Source of the DNA: Planctomycetota bacterium
Lineage (GTDB): Bacteria > Planctomycetota > Phycisphaerae > Phycisphaerales > UBA1924
DNA: 64,000 nt
Direction of reading: 5' to 3'
NCBI GenBank assembly: GCA_039819165.1
Contig: JBCBSM010000001.1
Coordinates: forward strand, 1,674,001 to 1,738,000
Below, piece after piece: positions 44,711 through 53,042 of the stretch; position 1 is the stretch's first letter; every line of letters begins with the position of its first letter. The notes below the pieces were generated by a model. That model saw nothing but the letters and a program-made list of their open reading frames with translations, did not search any database and had not been told where the DNA came from. A program made the translations under genes and the position numbers.

Positions 44711-45394
44711 TTAGGAGGCGTGGTGCGGCACGAATCGCGCGTGGAGCGCGGCGAGCATGTCCGCGAAGACGCAGTCGGCGTCTCGGGTGGCGTCGATGCG
44801 GGCGTACCGCTCCGGGTCGCGCTCGATCTGGTCGAGGTAGCCCCGCCGCACTCGGGCGTGGAAGGCGGCGCCCTTGGCCTCCATGCGGTCCAGCAGCGGG
44901 CTGAGCCGGCGGGCCGCGGTCTGCTCGTCGACGTCGAAGACGAGCACGAGATCGGGCTCGGCGTGGTGGGTCACCACGGCCGCGACGGCGCGGATGTCGG
45001 CCTCGGGCAGCCCGCCGGCGGCGCCCTGGTAGGCCAGCGTCGATGCGACGAAGCGATCGGCTAGCACGACGTCGCCGCGGTCGAGGGCCGGGCGGATCCG
45101 CTCGGCGACGAGCTGCGCGCGGCTGGCCATGTAGAGCAGCATCTCGCAGCGCACGTCCATGCCCGCCTGCTTGTGGTCGAGCAGCGTCTCGCGGATGGCC
45201 TCGCCGGCCGCGGTGCCGCCGGGCTCGCGGACGTCGATGACCGGCACGCCGCAGGCCTTGAGCAAGGCGTCGAGGCGGCGCAGCTGTGTGCTCTTGCCCG
45301 AACCGTCGGGCCCCTCGAACACGAGGAACAAGCCGCGGAGGCGGTCGATCCACTGCGGAGCGGTTTCGGCGAGATCGGTCGGGGGCGCGGTCAC
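44711..45394 (-). CDS. tmk: thymidylate kinase
   Basis: 227 residues from a GTG at 45394. A longer frame would run through the intergenic repeat, and a TAGACT box sits 5 nt before this GTG. P-loop EGPDGSGKST (27-36), DR-type VVLADRFVASTLAYQGAAGG and the lid region RRLSPLLDRMEAKGAAF identify the enzyme. It phosphorylates dTMP to dTDP for DNA synthesis. The P-loop has an Asp at the third position, as in human and yeast TMK, whereas the E. coli enzyme differs. Convergent with lepB. Confidence 0.94.
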   Translation of the reverse strand: MTAPPTDLAETAPQWIDRLRGLFLVFEGPDGSGKSTQLRRLDALLKACGVPVIDVREPGGTAAGEAIRETLLDHKQAGMDVRCEMLLYMASRAQLVAERIRPALDRGDVVLADRFVASTLAYQGAAGGLPEADIRAVAAVVTHHAEPDLVLVFDVDEQTAARRLSPLLDRMEAKGAAFHARVRRGYLDQIERDPERYARIDATRDADCVFADMLAALHARFVPHHAS

Positions 45395-45405
45395 GGCGGA
45401 GTCTA
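45395..45405 (-). promoter_or_regulatory. -10 box for leaderless tmk
   Basis: On the minus strand, TAGACT (plus positions 45400-45405) lies exactly 5 nt before the GTG start. No Shine-Dalgarno sequence is present. Confidence 0.5.
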
Positions 45406-45418
45406 GAGCATCTTGGAG

Positions 45419-45452
45419 CGCTCCGTAGCGGCCCTGCGGTCGCACACTCGCT
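45419..45452. repeat. dispersed intergenic repeat, copy B
   Basis: 31 of 34 positions match copy A at 32639-32672. The hairpin GCGGCC-CTGC-GGTCGC is kept through a G-U wobble while the loop sequence changes, which hints at selection on structure. It lies directly upstream of the tmk -10 box. Confidence 0.75.
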
Positions 45453-45537
45453 CCGGTAGGGCCGCTCCGGAGTGGATCCGGCGGGCCTGGACGAACACGC
45501 ACGCGACACCTGGATCGAGCCCGCTCTTGCGTGCGCC

Positions 45538-47715
45538 TCAGCCGTCGCCGTAGTCGCGCCCGAGCCGGCGCTCGAGGGCCTGGAAGCCCGAACGGTGGCG
45601 TCCGCCGCCGAGCTGGGGATCGATCGAGCGCAGCCGCAACAGATGCCCGCCGATGGTGCGACGGATCCGCTCGGCCGCGGCGGGGTCGTCGGCTTCACGC
45701 GCGAGCCGCTGGGCGTCGAGCAGTTGCAGCAGCCGCAGCCAGGTCGACCAGAACCGCGGATGGGGCGGCTCGCCCGGTGCGGGCTCGGGCATGGCGGCCG
45801 CGGCCCGGCGGTACGCGGCGAAGGCCTCGCCGCCGCGGCCCAGCTGGTCGTACGCCATGCCCGCCAGCACGCCGGCCTCGATGGACGGCGGCAACGAGGC
45901 GAGCGCCGCCAGCGCTGCGTCGGCATCCCGCGGCCGCCCGCGCTCCAGGTAGACCCGGGCCAGCACGAGCTGCGTCGCGGGCGCATCGACCCCGCCGCCC
46001 GGATGGCGATCGGCGAAGCCCGCGGCGGCGAGCACCGCGACCAGCCTTGCCTCGGGCGGCAGGGCATCGATCCGGGCGATGCGGCGGGCGTGCAGTGCGC
46101 CGGCAAGGGCCACCGCCCGCGCGCGGACGTCGCCGTCGCGGGCCGTCGCCTCGGCGCTCTCGGCCAGCGCGATCGCGCGCGCGACCGCGTCGGGCGCGCG
46201 ATCGCCGCGGAGCAGTGCAGCGGCCAGCTGCAGCCGCCAGCGGGGCGCCGCCGGATGTGTGCCGTTGGCGTCGATCGCGGCCCGCAGCAGCCGACGCCCG
46301 CGATCTAGGCCGAAGCGATCCGCATCCGCCAGCAGGAGCTGCGCGAGCGCCGCCAGCAACTCCGGTGAGGGGACGGCTGCCGACGCGTCGCCCGGCGCAT
46401 CGAGCAGGTCGATCGCCAGTGCCGCGGCCCGCTCGCGCGGCCCCGCCGCCGCGGCATCGTCGTCCGCTCGGGCGGCGTTGGCCAGCAGCACGCGGGCGAG
46501 CAGGTCGTGGACCGCGGCCGCACCCGGGGCCGGCCCGTCGGCATCGTCGAGGCGGGCGGCGTGCGCATCGAGCAGCGCCTCGGCGCGGTCGTCGAGCTCC
46601 GGGCGATCCCGGGCCACCATCGCTCGGGCGAGCCGCAGCACGACGTCCGACTCGAGCCCCGCCCAGGACGCCTCGGAGGCGGGCAGCGCAATGAGCCGCT
46701 CGTCGACCATCGCGGTCCGGGTCGCATCCGGCAGCGCGATGTCGCGGCGCCGCTCGATGTCGACCAGGCGATCGACCGCGTCGGCGTGCGCGCCCGACTC
46801 GGCCAGCAACCGAGCCGAGGCCTCGATGGCGAGCCCCACCAGCATGGGTCGTCGCAGGCCCGACCGCCGCGCAAAGGGCGGATCGTCGAGCATGCCGTCG
46901 ATCCGCTCGACGCCCGCCGGCGTGTCGTCGAGGCGAGCCCGGGCGAGCAAGGCCTCGACGAGGGCGATGGGATCGACTTGATCGTCGACGGGCAGGCCGT
47001 CCGCATCGTCCTCGAACTCGGCCCGCAGCGCATCGGCGAGCGCACCGGCCCGCTCGGTGTACTCCGATGTGCCGCTGGCGGCGAGCGCGGAGACCAGCCA
47101 GGCATCCCGCAGCGACCGCCGCGGTGTGCCCGCCGGGCCGACGGATTCCAGCAGCTGGATCGCCTCCTCGATCCGCGAGGGAAGCGCCCCGCCGGCGTGC
47201 AGCAGCAGCAGGGCGCGGGCCCGCAGCAGCGGCCGGCGGTACAGCATCTCGCCCTCCTGCAGCCGGCGATTCACCGCGCGGTCCTCGTCGGTGATGGTGC
47301 CGCCCGCATCGAGGATCGCTTGCTGGCTCGCGAAGCGACGCGCAATGTGCTCGCCTGCACGATCGGTCCATTGCACGGCGCGATCGGCGAGCATCAGCGC
47401 GCGGTCGCGCTCCCACGACGGCAGCAGACCGACGACCAGCCGGGCATCGGCGGCGGTGATCGAGAGCTGCGCGAGCAGGTCGCCGGCCTGGTCGAGCATC
47501 CACACGCCGGCGAGCGCGTCGTCCTCGAACTCTTCGATCAGCGTGGAGCGGCGGGCGACGACGCGCTCGAGCGCCTCCACCGATGGGGGCGCCGCCGACG
47601 CCTCGACCACGGCGGCGAGCAGGTCGGCCCGCTGCTGCGCGCGATCCTGGGCGTGAGCCTGGTCCTGGACCAGCGCGGCAAGGCCGACGGCGATGGCGGC
47701 GGCGAGGCGGATCAT
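45538..47715 (-). CDS. large exported TPR-like protein paired with VWA protein 2
   Basis: 725 residues, ATG 47715 in an ATGA overlap with the VWA gene's stop. The signal peptide (IRLAAAIAVGLAALVQDQAHAQ) is followed by all-alpha repeats rich in Ala/Asp/Arg; the last third shows TPR-like pairs (AGMAYDQLGRGGEAFAAYRRA). No catalytic motif. Size, export and helical repeat recall the TPR protein in the ExbBD operon (20152-22959), so the two loci share a VWA-plus-helical-repeat theme. Confidence 0.8.
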   Translation of the reverse strand: MIRLAAAIAVGLAALVQDQAHAQDRAQQRADLLAAVVEASAAPPSVEALERVVARRSTLIEEFEDDALAGVWMLDQAGDLLAQLSITAADARLVVGLLPSWERDRALMLADRAVQWTDRAGEHIARRFASQQAILDAGGTITDEDRAVNRRLQEGEMLYRRPLLRARALLLLHAGGALPSRIEEAIQLLESVGPAGTPRRSLRDAWLVSALAASGTSEYTERAGALADALRAEFEDDADGLPVDDQVDPIALVEALLARARLDDTPAGVERIDGMLDDPPFARRSGLRRPMLVGLAIEASARLLAESGAHADAVDRLVDIERRRDIALPDATRTAMVDERLIALPASEASWAGLESDVVLRLARAMVARDRPELDDRAEALLDAHAARLDDADGPAPGAAAVHDLLARVLLANAARADDDAAAAGPRERAAALAIDLLDAPGDASAAVPSPELLAALAQLLLADADRFGLDRGRRLLRAAIDANGTHPAAPRWRLQLAAALLRGDRAPDAVARAIALAESAEATARDGDVRARAVALAGALHARRIARIDALPPEARLVAVLAAAGFADRHPGGGVDAPATQLVLARVYLERGRPRDADAALAALASLPPSIEAGVLAGMAYDQLGRGGEAFAAYRRAAAAMPEPAPGEPPHPRFWSTWLRLLQLLDAQRLAREADDPAAAERIRRTIGGHLLRLRSIDPQLGGGRHRSGFQALERRLGRDYGDG

Positions 47716-48839
47716 CGGTCGCGCAGCTCCGACTCGAAGAGCAGCTTGTACGACCCTGGGCCCCCGCCGTGAATCTCGGCGATCGCCCGCATGATGCCGG
47801 TTGGGTCCTCCTCGAGGAACTGCACGCACTTGATCTGCACGTCGCGGCCGGGCGGGCCGAAGATGCTCCGGCGGACCGGGTTGGCGCGCTCGAGTTCGTC
47901 CAGGATCGCCCGCCGGCCCCGCCCCCAGCTGCCCCGGCCGCCCTGGGGCGTGCCGCGTCGAATGCTCCGCGAGAGCAGGAAGACGACGTCGGGCTCGCCC
48001 GCGAGGGCCGCCAGCAGCCCATCGAGCGGGTTGCTGCGGCCCGATGCGGCGATGTCCGCCAGCCAGCGCGCCAGCGCGAGCTTGCGCTCGGTCGTCGCCG
48101 GCCCGGGACCGTCCGAAGGGAACACGCGGACGCCCACGGCCCCGCCGGGCCCGCGGGCCGCGTCGCCGGGCCGCAGCCCAAAGAGAACGACCTGGAAGGA
48201 CTGGTCGGGCGCGAGGGCGGCCACCGAGCGTTCTAGCTCGTCGAGCACGAAGGGCAGGCTCGTCACCATCGCGCCGCTCGCGTCGACCGCGTAGATGACC
48301 CGACGCGCCCGCTCGGCCTGCACGCCGGCGAAGCTCGCGCGACCCATCGCCGAGGGCCCCGCCGCCTGCTCGCCGAGCGCCTCGGGCAGGCCCCGGCGGA
48401 GCACCGGCACGGGCTCGATGCGGTCGCCCCGCGGCAGCGGACGATCGGCGGCGACGCTCGGGGCCGAACCGTCGGCCAGTTCTTGCAGGATGGCGTCGAT
48501 CGCATCCGCCGAACCCGGCCCGTCGCCCTCCGCCGACTCGGCGTCGTCAGGCGGGGCCATCGGCGTCGCGGGGGGCGGCGGCGAGGCGGGCAGCATGAGC
48601 ACGTCCGAGACGTCGGCGGTGCCGAGTTCGAGGGCGCGGTTGGCGTCGGCACGCACCTGCACCACGCCGCTCAGCCCGAGCGCCAGGAAGGCCAGCAGGC
48701 CGGCGTGCAGCAGCAGCGAGGCGAGCACCGGGGCGGCGGCGCCGTCGGGCCGGGCCCAGCGCAGCGGGGCGAAGCGGCGGGGCGCGGGGCCGGTGGCCTC
48801 GCCGCGTCTGGCCGGTGCCGGGGCGTGCCACCTCCGCAT
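47712..48839 (-). CDS. TonB-like membrane-anchored VWA-like protein 2
   Basis: 375 residues. A basic N-terminus (about 1-35) and one transmembrane helix (about 37-58) contain S41-L-L-L-H45, again the S-x-x-x-H pattern of the TonB helix. A Pro/Asp-rich periplasmic linker (about 62-160) leads to a C-terminal VWA-like domain (about 178-375). Its metal site is incomplete: DASGA (186-190) lacks the second Ser, and the usual TDG strand reads VVFLLSRS. It may bind protein without metal. A TACGCT box 5 nt before the ATG suggests a leaderless mRNA. No ExbB/ExbD genes are adjacent. Confidence 0.8.
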   Translation of the reverse strand: MRRWHAPAPARRGEATGPAPRRFAPLRWARPDGAAAPVLASLLLHAGLLAFLALGLSGVVQVRADANRALELGTADVSDVLMLPASPPPPATPMAPPDDAESAEGDGPGSADAIDAILQELADGSAPSVAADRPLPRGDRIEPVPVLRRGLPEALGEQAAGPSAMGRASFAGVQAERARRVIYAVDASGAMVTSLPFVLDELERSVAALAPDQSFQVVLFGLRPGDAARGPGGAVGVRVFPSDGPGPATTERKLALARWLADIAASGRSNPLDGLLAALAGEPDVVFLLSRSIRRGTPQGGRGSWGRGRRAILDELERANPVRRSIFGPPGRDVQIKCVQFLEEDPTGIMRAIAEIHGGGPGSYKLLFESELRDR

Positions 48840-48850
48840 CGCACAGCGTA
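48840..48850 (-). promoter_or_regulatory. -10 box for leaderless VWA gene 2
   Basis: On the minus strand, TACGCT (plus positions 48845-48850) lies exactly 5 nt before the ATG at 48839. It sits in the 58 bp spacer shared with divergent trpE. Confidence 0.5.
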
Positions 48851-48897
48851 CGCCCGCGGGAGTGGACGCAGGCCGGCGACGCCGCGATCATCGCACC

Positions 48898-50550
48898 ATG
48901 CCCACGCCGTCGCGCCCAGCATTCGTGGACCTCGCCTCGCGGCACCTGCGGGCGCTGGAGCCCGGCCAGCGGCTCGCGATCCCGGTGGGCGTGGCGGTGC
49001 TTGCCGACCAGCTGACGCCGGTGCTCGCCTATCGCCGGCTCGTCTCGGTCGACGAGCGGACCGCGCCCTCGTTCCTGCTCGAATCGGTCGAGGGCGGAGC
49101 CCGCGTCGGCCGCTACTCGGTGCTCGGAGCCCACCCCATGCTGGAGCTCGAGGCCCGGGGCCGCCGCGCCACCATCCGCGATCACCGCGGCGGCGGCGAG
49201 CGCACGCTGGACGCCGACGACGCGTTCGCGCTCATGCGCCGCGTGGGTGAGGGCTTCCGGCTGCTCGCCGCCGACGCTGGCTCGGGACTCGCGCCGCCCG
49301 AGGGCTTGCTCGGCGGCTGGGTCGGCTACGCGGGCTACGACGCGGTGCGGTACGCCGAGCCCGGCAAGCTGCCATTCGAGGCCGCGCCCGCCGACGACCG
49401 CGATCTGGCCGACGTGTCCTTCGGGCTTTACGACGGCGTGGTCGTGTTCGACAACGTCGCGAAGCTGTGCCACGTCGTGCAGCTGGCTTTCGTCGGAGAA
49501 AGCGACGACCCCAGCGAGGCGTACGACGCGGCGCTCGCCGAAGCCCGCCGCCGGTGCGCGCAGATCGAGGAGCACAGCAAGCCGCTGCCGCTGGGCCGCA
49601 TGCAGCCCGCGGGGCCGCGGGCCGAACTGGCCAGCAACATCACCCGCGAGCAGCACGCCGCGATGGTCGAGCGAGCCCGCGAGTACATCTTCGCGGGCGA
49701 CATCTTCCAGGTCGTGCTGGGGCAGCGCTTCGAGCGGACGAGCTCGGCTGATCCCTTCGACGTGTACCGCGCGCTCCGCGTGGTCAATCCCAGCCCGTAC
49801 ATGGTGTACATGCAGACTTCCGGCGCCATCCTCGTGGCGTCGAGCCCCGAGATCCTCTGCCGCGTGCGCCGGGACGAGGCCGATGCGACGGCCCTGGTCG
49901 TCACCAACCGTCCGCTGGCGGGCACGCGGCGGCGGGGCGCGACGCCGGAGGAGGACGCCGCGCTCGAGCGGGAGCTCCTGGCCGACCACAAGGAGCTCTC
50001 CGAGCACGCGATGCTCGTGGACCTGGGCCGCAACGACGTGGGCAAGGTGGCGATCCCGGGCACGGTCTTGCTCGACGCGCTGATGCAGATCGAGCGGTAC
50101 AGCCACGTGATGCACATCAGCTCGACCGTCACCGGCAGGCTGCGCAGCGACGCCGACGCCTACGACGCCCTGCGGGCCGCGCTGCCCGTGGGCACGATCT
50201 CGGGCGCGCCAAAGGTGCGGGCCATGCAGATCATCGACGAGCTCGAGACCATCAAGCGGGGGCCCTACGGCGGGGGCATGGGCTGGATCGGCCTGCCGAC
50301 GGCGACGCACGACGAGCACCCGCGGACCGCCGAGCTCGACGTGGCGCTCACCCTGCGGACCATCGTCTGCCCGATCGATCGGTACGTGCCGCCGGCCGAC
50401 GGGCGGCCCGCGCAGTGGACCTACCACCTCCAGGCGGCGGGCGGCATCGTCGCGGATTCGGTCGCCGGGGCCGAGTACGAGGAAACGGTCAACAAGGCCG
50501 CCGCCCTCGCCCGGGCGCTCGACCTCGCCGAGGCGGCCTTCGGCGGCTAG
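48898..50550 (+). CDS. trpE: anthranilate synthase component I
   Basis: 550 residues, ATG 48898. The N-terminal regulatory region has SFLLESVEGGARVGRYSVLG; LLES is the tryptophan-binding element of feedback-inhibited TrpE, which argues against PabB. The catalytic half shows YIFAGDIFQVVLGQRFE, RPLAGTRRRGATPEED, ELLADHKELSEHAMLVDLGR, GRNDVGKVA and PVGTISGAPKVRAMQIIDEL. It converts chorismate to anthranilate with TrpG-supplied ammonia. trpG is not in the window, and trpA lies 1.6 kb away behind two unrelated genes. Its stop shares a CTAG with the convergent HAD gene. Confidence 0.95.
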   Translation: MPTPSRPAFVDLASRHLRALEPGQRLAIPVGVAVLADQLTPVLAYRRLVSVDERTAPSFLLESVEGGARVGRYSVLGAHPMLELEARGRRATIRDHRGGGERTLDADDAFALMRRVGEGFRLLAADAGSGLAPPEGLLGGWVGYAGYDAVRYAEPGKLPFEAAPADDRDLADVSFGLYDGVVVFDNVAKLCHVVQLAFVGESDDPSEAYDAALAEARRRCAQIEEHSKPLPLGRMQPAGPRAELASNITREQHAAMVERAREYIFAGDIFQVVLGQRFERTSSADPFDVYRALRVVNPSPYMVYMQTSGAILVASSPEILCRVRRDEADATALVVTNRPLAGTRRRGATPEEDAALERELLADHKELSEHAMLVDLGRNDVGKVAIPGTVLLDALMQIERYSHVMHISSTVTGRLRSDADAYDALRAALPVGTISGAPKVRAMQIIDELETIKRGPYGGGMGWIGLPTATHDEHPRTAELDVALTLRTIVCPIDRYVPPADGRPAQWTYHLQAAGGIVADSVAGAEYEETVNKAAALARALDLAEAAFGG

Positions 50551-51227
50551 CGGCCGAACAGATCGTCCACCGCCTCGGCCAGCGCATCGACGATCCGCAC
50601 GCGGGGATCCTCGCTCGCGGCCTCGAGCTCGCCGCGCGAGTGTGCGCCGCAGGTCAGGCCGTACACCCGGCTGCATCCGGCGTTCAGGCCGCTCAGGACG
50701 TCGCCGGGCGTATCGCCGGCGTAGGCGACGAGCGCCGGCTCATCGACACCCAGCCGCGCCATCGCCTCGCGGATGAGGTCGGGCGCCGGGCGGCCGCGCT
50801 CGACCTCGTCGGTGCCCACGAGCACATCGCGATCCAGGCCCACGGCGCCGAGCAGCCGGTCGGCGGGCTCTCGCGCAAACCCCGTGACGTAGCCCACCAG
50901 CACACCGGCGTCGCGGGCGCGCCGCAGCGCCCGGGGCACGCCCGGCAGGATCGCCGGCGGATCGGTGCCGAGCCGCTCGATCATCCGGCGGTCGAACGCG
51001 GCGACCATGTCGCCGAGCACGCCGGCCTCGCCCGTGCGCCGCGGCGCGTGCCGGCGGACGACCTCCGCGAACACATCCGCCTTCTTGCGGCCCGTGTTGA
51101 CGCGGATCTCCTCGTCGGACACGTCGACCCCGAGGATCTCCCGGTACACGCCGCGGAACACGGGAGTGAAGTTGCCGCTCTCGACGACGGTGCCCGCGAT
51201 GTCCAGCAGCAGCAGCCGGACGGTCAT
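50547..51227 (-). CDS. HAD-superfamily hydrolase, phosphonatase-like
   Basis: 226 residues from ATG 51227, overlapping the xthA stop (ATGA). HAD motif I is LLDIAGTVVES; motif III/IV is GRPAPDLIREAMARLG then VAYAGDTPGDVLSGLNAGC. After motif I the sequence GNFTPVFRGVYREILGVDVS and NTGRKKADVFAEVV recall the cap of phosphonoacetaldehyde hydrolases, including a Lys in the GxxKxD position. A simple phosphatase is equally possible, as the substrate-defining residues cannot be confirmed by eye. Tail-to-tail CTAG overlap with trpE. Confidence 0.8.
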   Translation of the reverse strand: MTVRLLLLDIAGTVVESGNFTPVFRGVYREILGVDVSDEEIRVNTGRKKADVFAEVVRRHAPRRTGEAGVLGDMVAAFDRRMIERLGTDPPAILPGVPRALRRARDAGVLVGYVTGFAREPADRLLGAVGLDRDVLVGTDEVERGRPAPDLIREAMARLGVDEPALVAYAGDTPGDVLSGLNAGCSRVYGLTCGAHSRGELEAASEDPRVRIVDALAEAVDDLFGR

Positions 51228-52036
51228 CCGCCGGTTCCGCCGGCATCGGACCACTCGAAGTCGACGATCACCGGGGCGTGGTCGCTGGGCTGCTTGCCCT
51301 TCCGCTCGTCGCGGTCGATCTCGGCCGCCGTGCTGGTCTTCGCGAGCACCTCGGTGGCGAGGATCGCGTCGATTCGCAGGCCGTTGCCCTTGGGGAAGCC
51401 CAGCTGGCGATAGTCCCACCAGCTGTAGACGCCGCCCTCGGGATGGTGCGCGCGGAAGACGTCGACGAGGCCGAAGCCGGCGAGCTTCTGGAGCGCGTCG
51501 CGCATCTCGGGGTGGGTGTGGACGCTGCCCTCCCACTTCTCGGGAAAGGCGACGTCCTGGTCGTCAAAGGTGATGTTCAGATCACCCGCGAAGACCAGCG
51601 GTTCGGCGGGCTCGTGCTTGGCGGCGAGCAGCTTGCCGACTCGATCGAGCCACGCCAGCTTGTAGGCGTACTTCTCGGAGCCCACCTCGCCGCCGTTGGG
51701 CACGTAGGCGCTGTAGATCCGCACGCCGTGCACGACGGCCGAGATCAGCCGGGCGTGCTCGTCCTCGGGCTCGGCGTCGCCGTCCCAGCCGGTGTTGAAT
51801 CCCCGGCGGACATCCTCGGGCGGCCGCTTGGCCAGGATGGCCACGCCGTTGTAGGTCTTCTGGCCGTAGGTCGCAGCCTCGTAGCCGGCGGCCCGCACGG
51901 CATCGACCGGGAAGGCGTCGTCGGTCGTCTTGAGCTCCTGCAGGCAGACGACGTCGGGACCGTGCCGCTCGAGCACGCCGAGCAGCCGCTCTTCGCGGAC
52001 GCGGACCGAGTTGACGTTCCAGGTGATGATCCGCAC
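51224..52036 (-). CDS. xthA: exodeoxyribonuclease III
   Basis: 270 residues, GTG start with GGAG 6 nt upstream. Endonuclease/exonuclease/phosphatase fold with all key motifs: RIITWNVNSVRVREERLLGV, VVCLQELKTTD (catalytic Glu), YSAYVPNGGEVGSEKYAYKL, VFAGDLNIT, YSWWDYR, GLRIDAILAT and a final SDHAPVI. It cleaves at abasic sites and acts as a 3'-5' exonuclease in base-excision repair. Co-directional and overlapping with the HAD gene; divergent from trpA. Confidence 0.95.
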   Translation of the reverse strand: MRIITWNVNSVRVREERLLGVLERHGPDVVCLQELKTTDDAFPVDAVRAAGYEAATYGQKTYNGVAILAKRPPEDVRRGFNTGWDGDAEPEDEHARLISAVVHGVRIYSAYVPNGGEVGSEKYAYKLAWLDRVGKLLAAKHEPAEPLVFAGDLNITFDDQDVAFPEKWEGSVHTHPEMRDALQKLAGFGLVDVFRAHHPEGGVYSWWDYRQLGFPKGNGLRIDAILATEVLAKTSTAAEIDRDERKGKQPSDHAPVIVDFEWSDAGGTGG

Positions 52037-52132
52037 GGCGGGCTCCGCCGCGGCGCACGGTGCCGGCGTCCGCCGCGGGCCGCACGATACGCCCCGCTAC
52101 CATCGGCGGTCCATCGCCGGAGTGCCCCCCAC

Positions 52133-52930
52133 GTGAACCGCATCGATTCGATCTTCGCCGGCCTGCGTGCGCGGGGGGAGCGCGGGCTGATGCCCTTTGT
52201 CTGCGGCGGCCGGCCCGCGGGCGCCCCGATGGCCGGCATCCTGCGAGCCATCGAAGAGGCCGGCGGCTCGATCGCCGAGATCGGCATCCCCTTCAGCGAT
52301 CCCATCGCCGATGGGCCGGTCATCGCCGAGGCGATGCACCAGGCCATCGAGTCCGGCGTGACGCCCGGGGGCCTCTTCGGGGAGGTCGAGGCGGCGCGGG
52401 CAGGCCTGGATATAGGCCTTGTCGCGATGGCGAGCTTCTCGATCGCCTTCCGGCTCGGCGGTCCCGACGGCTTCGCGGCGCTGGCGGCCCGATCGGGGTT
52501 CGACGGACTCATCATCCCGGATTGCCCCCTGGAAGAAGCCGGCGAGCTCGCGGTGGCCTGCGGCGAGCACGGCCTGACGCTCAGCCACCTCGTCTCGCCC
52601 ACCACGCCGCCTGCGCGGGCGGAGGCCCTGGCCCGCGCGTCCACCGGCTTCGTCTACCTCGTGGCGCGGGCGGGCATCACGGGCGAGCGGGCCGGCCTGC
52701 CCGATATCCAGGGCCGGGTCGCGCAGCTGCGGGAATGCACCGACCTGCCCATCGCCTGCGGCTTCGGCATCTCGACGTCCCAGCAGGTGGCCGAGACGGT
52801 GCGGCACGCCGACGCGGCGATCGTCGGCAGCGCCCTGGTGCGGCGTCTGGAGGCCAGCACCGCCGCCGACGCCCCGGGAGTGGTCCGCCAATTCGTCGGC
52901 GAGCTTGGTTCCGGGCTCCGGGGTGCATAG
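52133..52930 (+). CDS. trpA: tryptophan synthase alpha subunit
   Basis: 265 residues, GTG 52133 with GGAG (52119-52122); a TACCAT box (52098-52103) fits as -10. The TIM barrel has the catalytic Glu49 and Asp60 at the same numbering as E. coli: AEIGIPFSDPIADGPVI. GYVLVAR-type sequence FVYLVARAGITGERAG and PIACGFGISTSQQV are also typical. It cleaves indole-3-glycerol phosphate and passes indole to TrpB. trpB is not in the window, so the trp pathway is scattered in this genome. Confidence 0.95.
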   Translation: MNRIDSIFAGLRARGERGLMPFVCGGRPAGAPMAGILRAIEEAGGSIAEIGIPFSDPIADGPVIAEAMHQAIESGVTPGGLFGEVEAARAGLDIGLVAMASFSIAFRLGGPDGFAALAARSGFDGLIIPDCPLEEAGELAVACGEHGLTLSHLVSPTTPPARAEALARASTGFVYLVARAGITGERAGLPDIQGRVAQLRECTDLPIACGFGISTSQQVAETVRHADAAIVGSALVRRLEASTAADAPGVVRQFVGELGSGLRGA

Positions 52931-52961
52931 ACCTTTCTAGAGGATTCTGGGCCGGGGCCCG

Positions 52962-52978
52962 GCGGGCGTGTCGCCCGC
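52962..52978 (+). promoter_or_regulatory. hairpin between trpA and glnA
   Basis: A perfect 7 bp stem GCGGGCG / CGCCCGC with loop TGT (52962-52978), within a GC-rich 112 bp spacer. No T-tract follows, so it could be a trpA 3' structure or part of the glnA leader. Low certainty. Confidence 0.35.
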
Positions 52979-53042
52979 GGACGAGCCCCGGCGGGCCGCT
53001 CCGGCGGCCGTCGGACCGGAGTTACAGAAAGGACGCTCCCGG

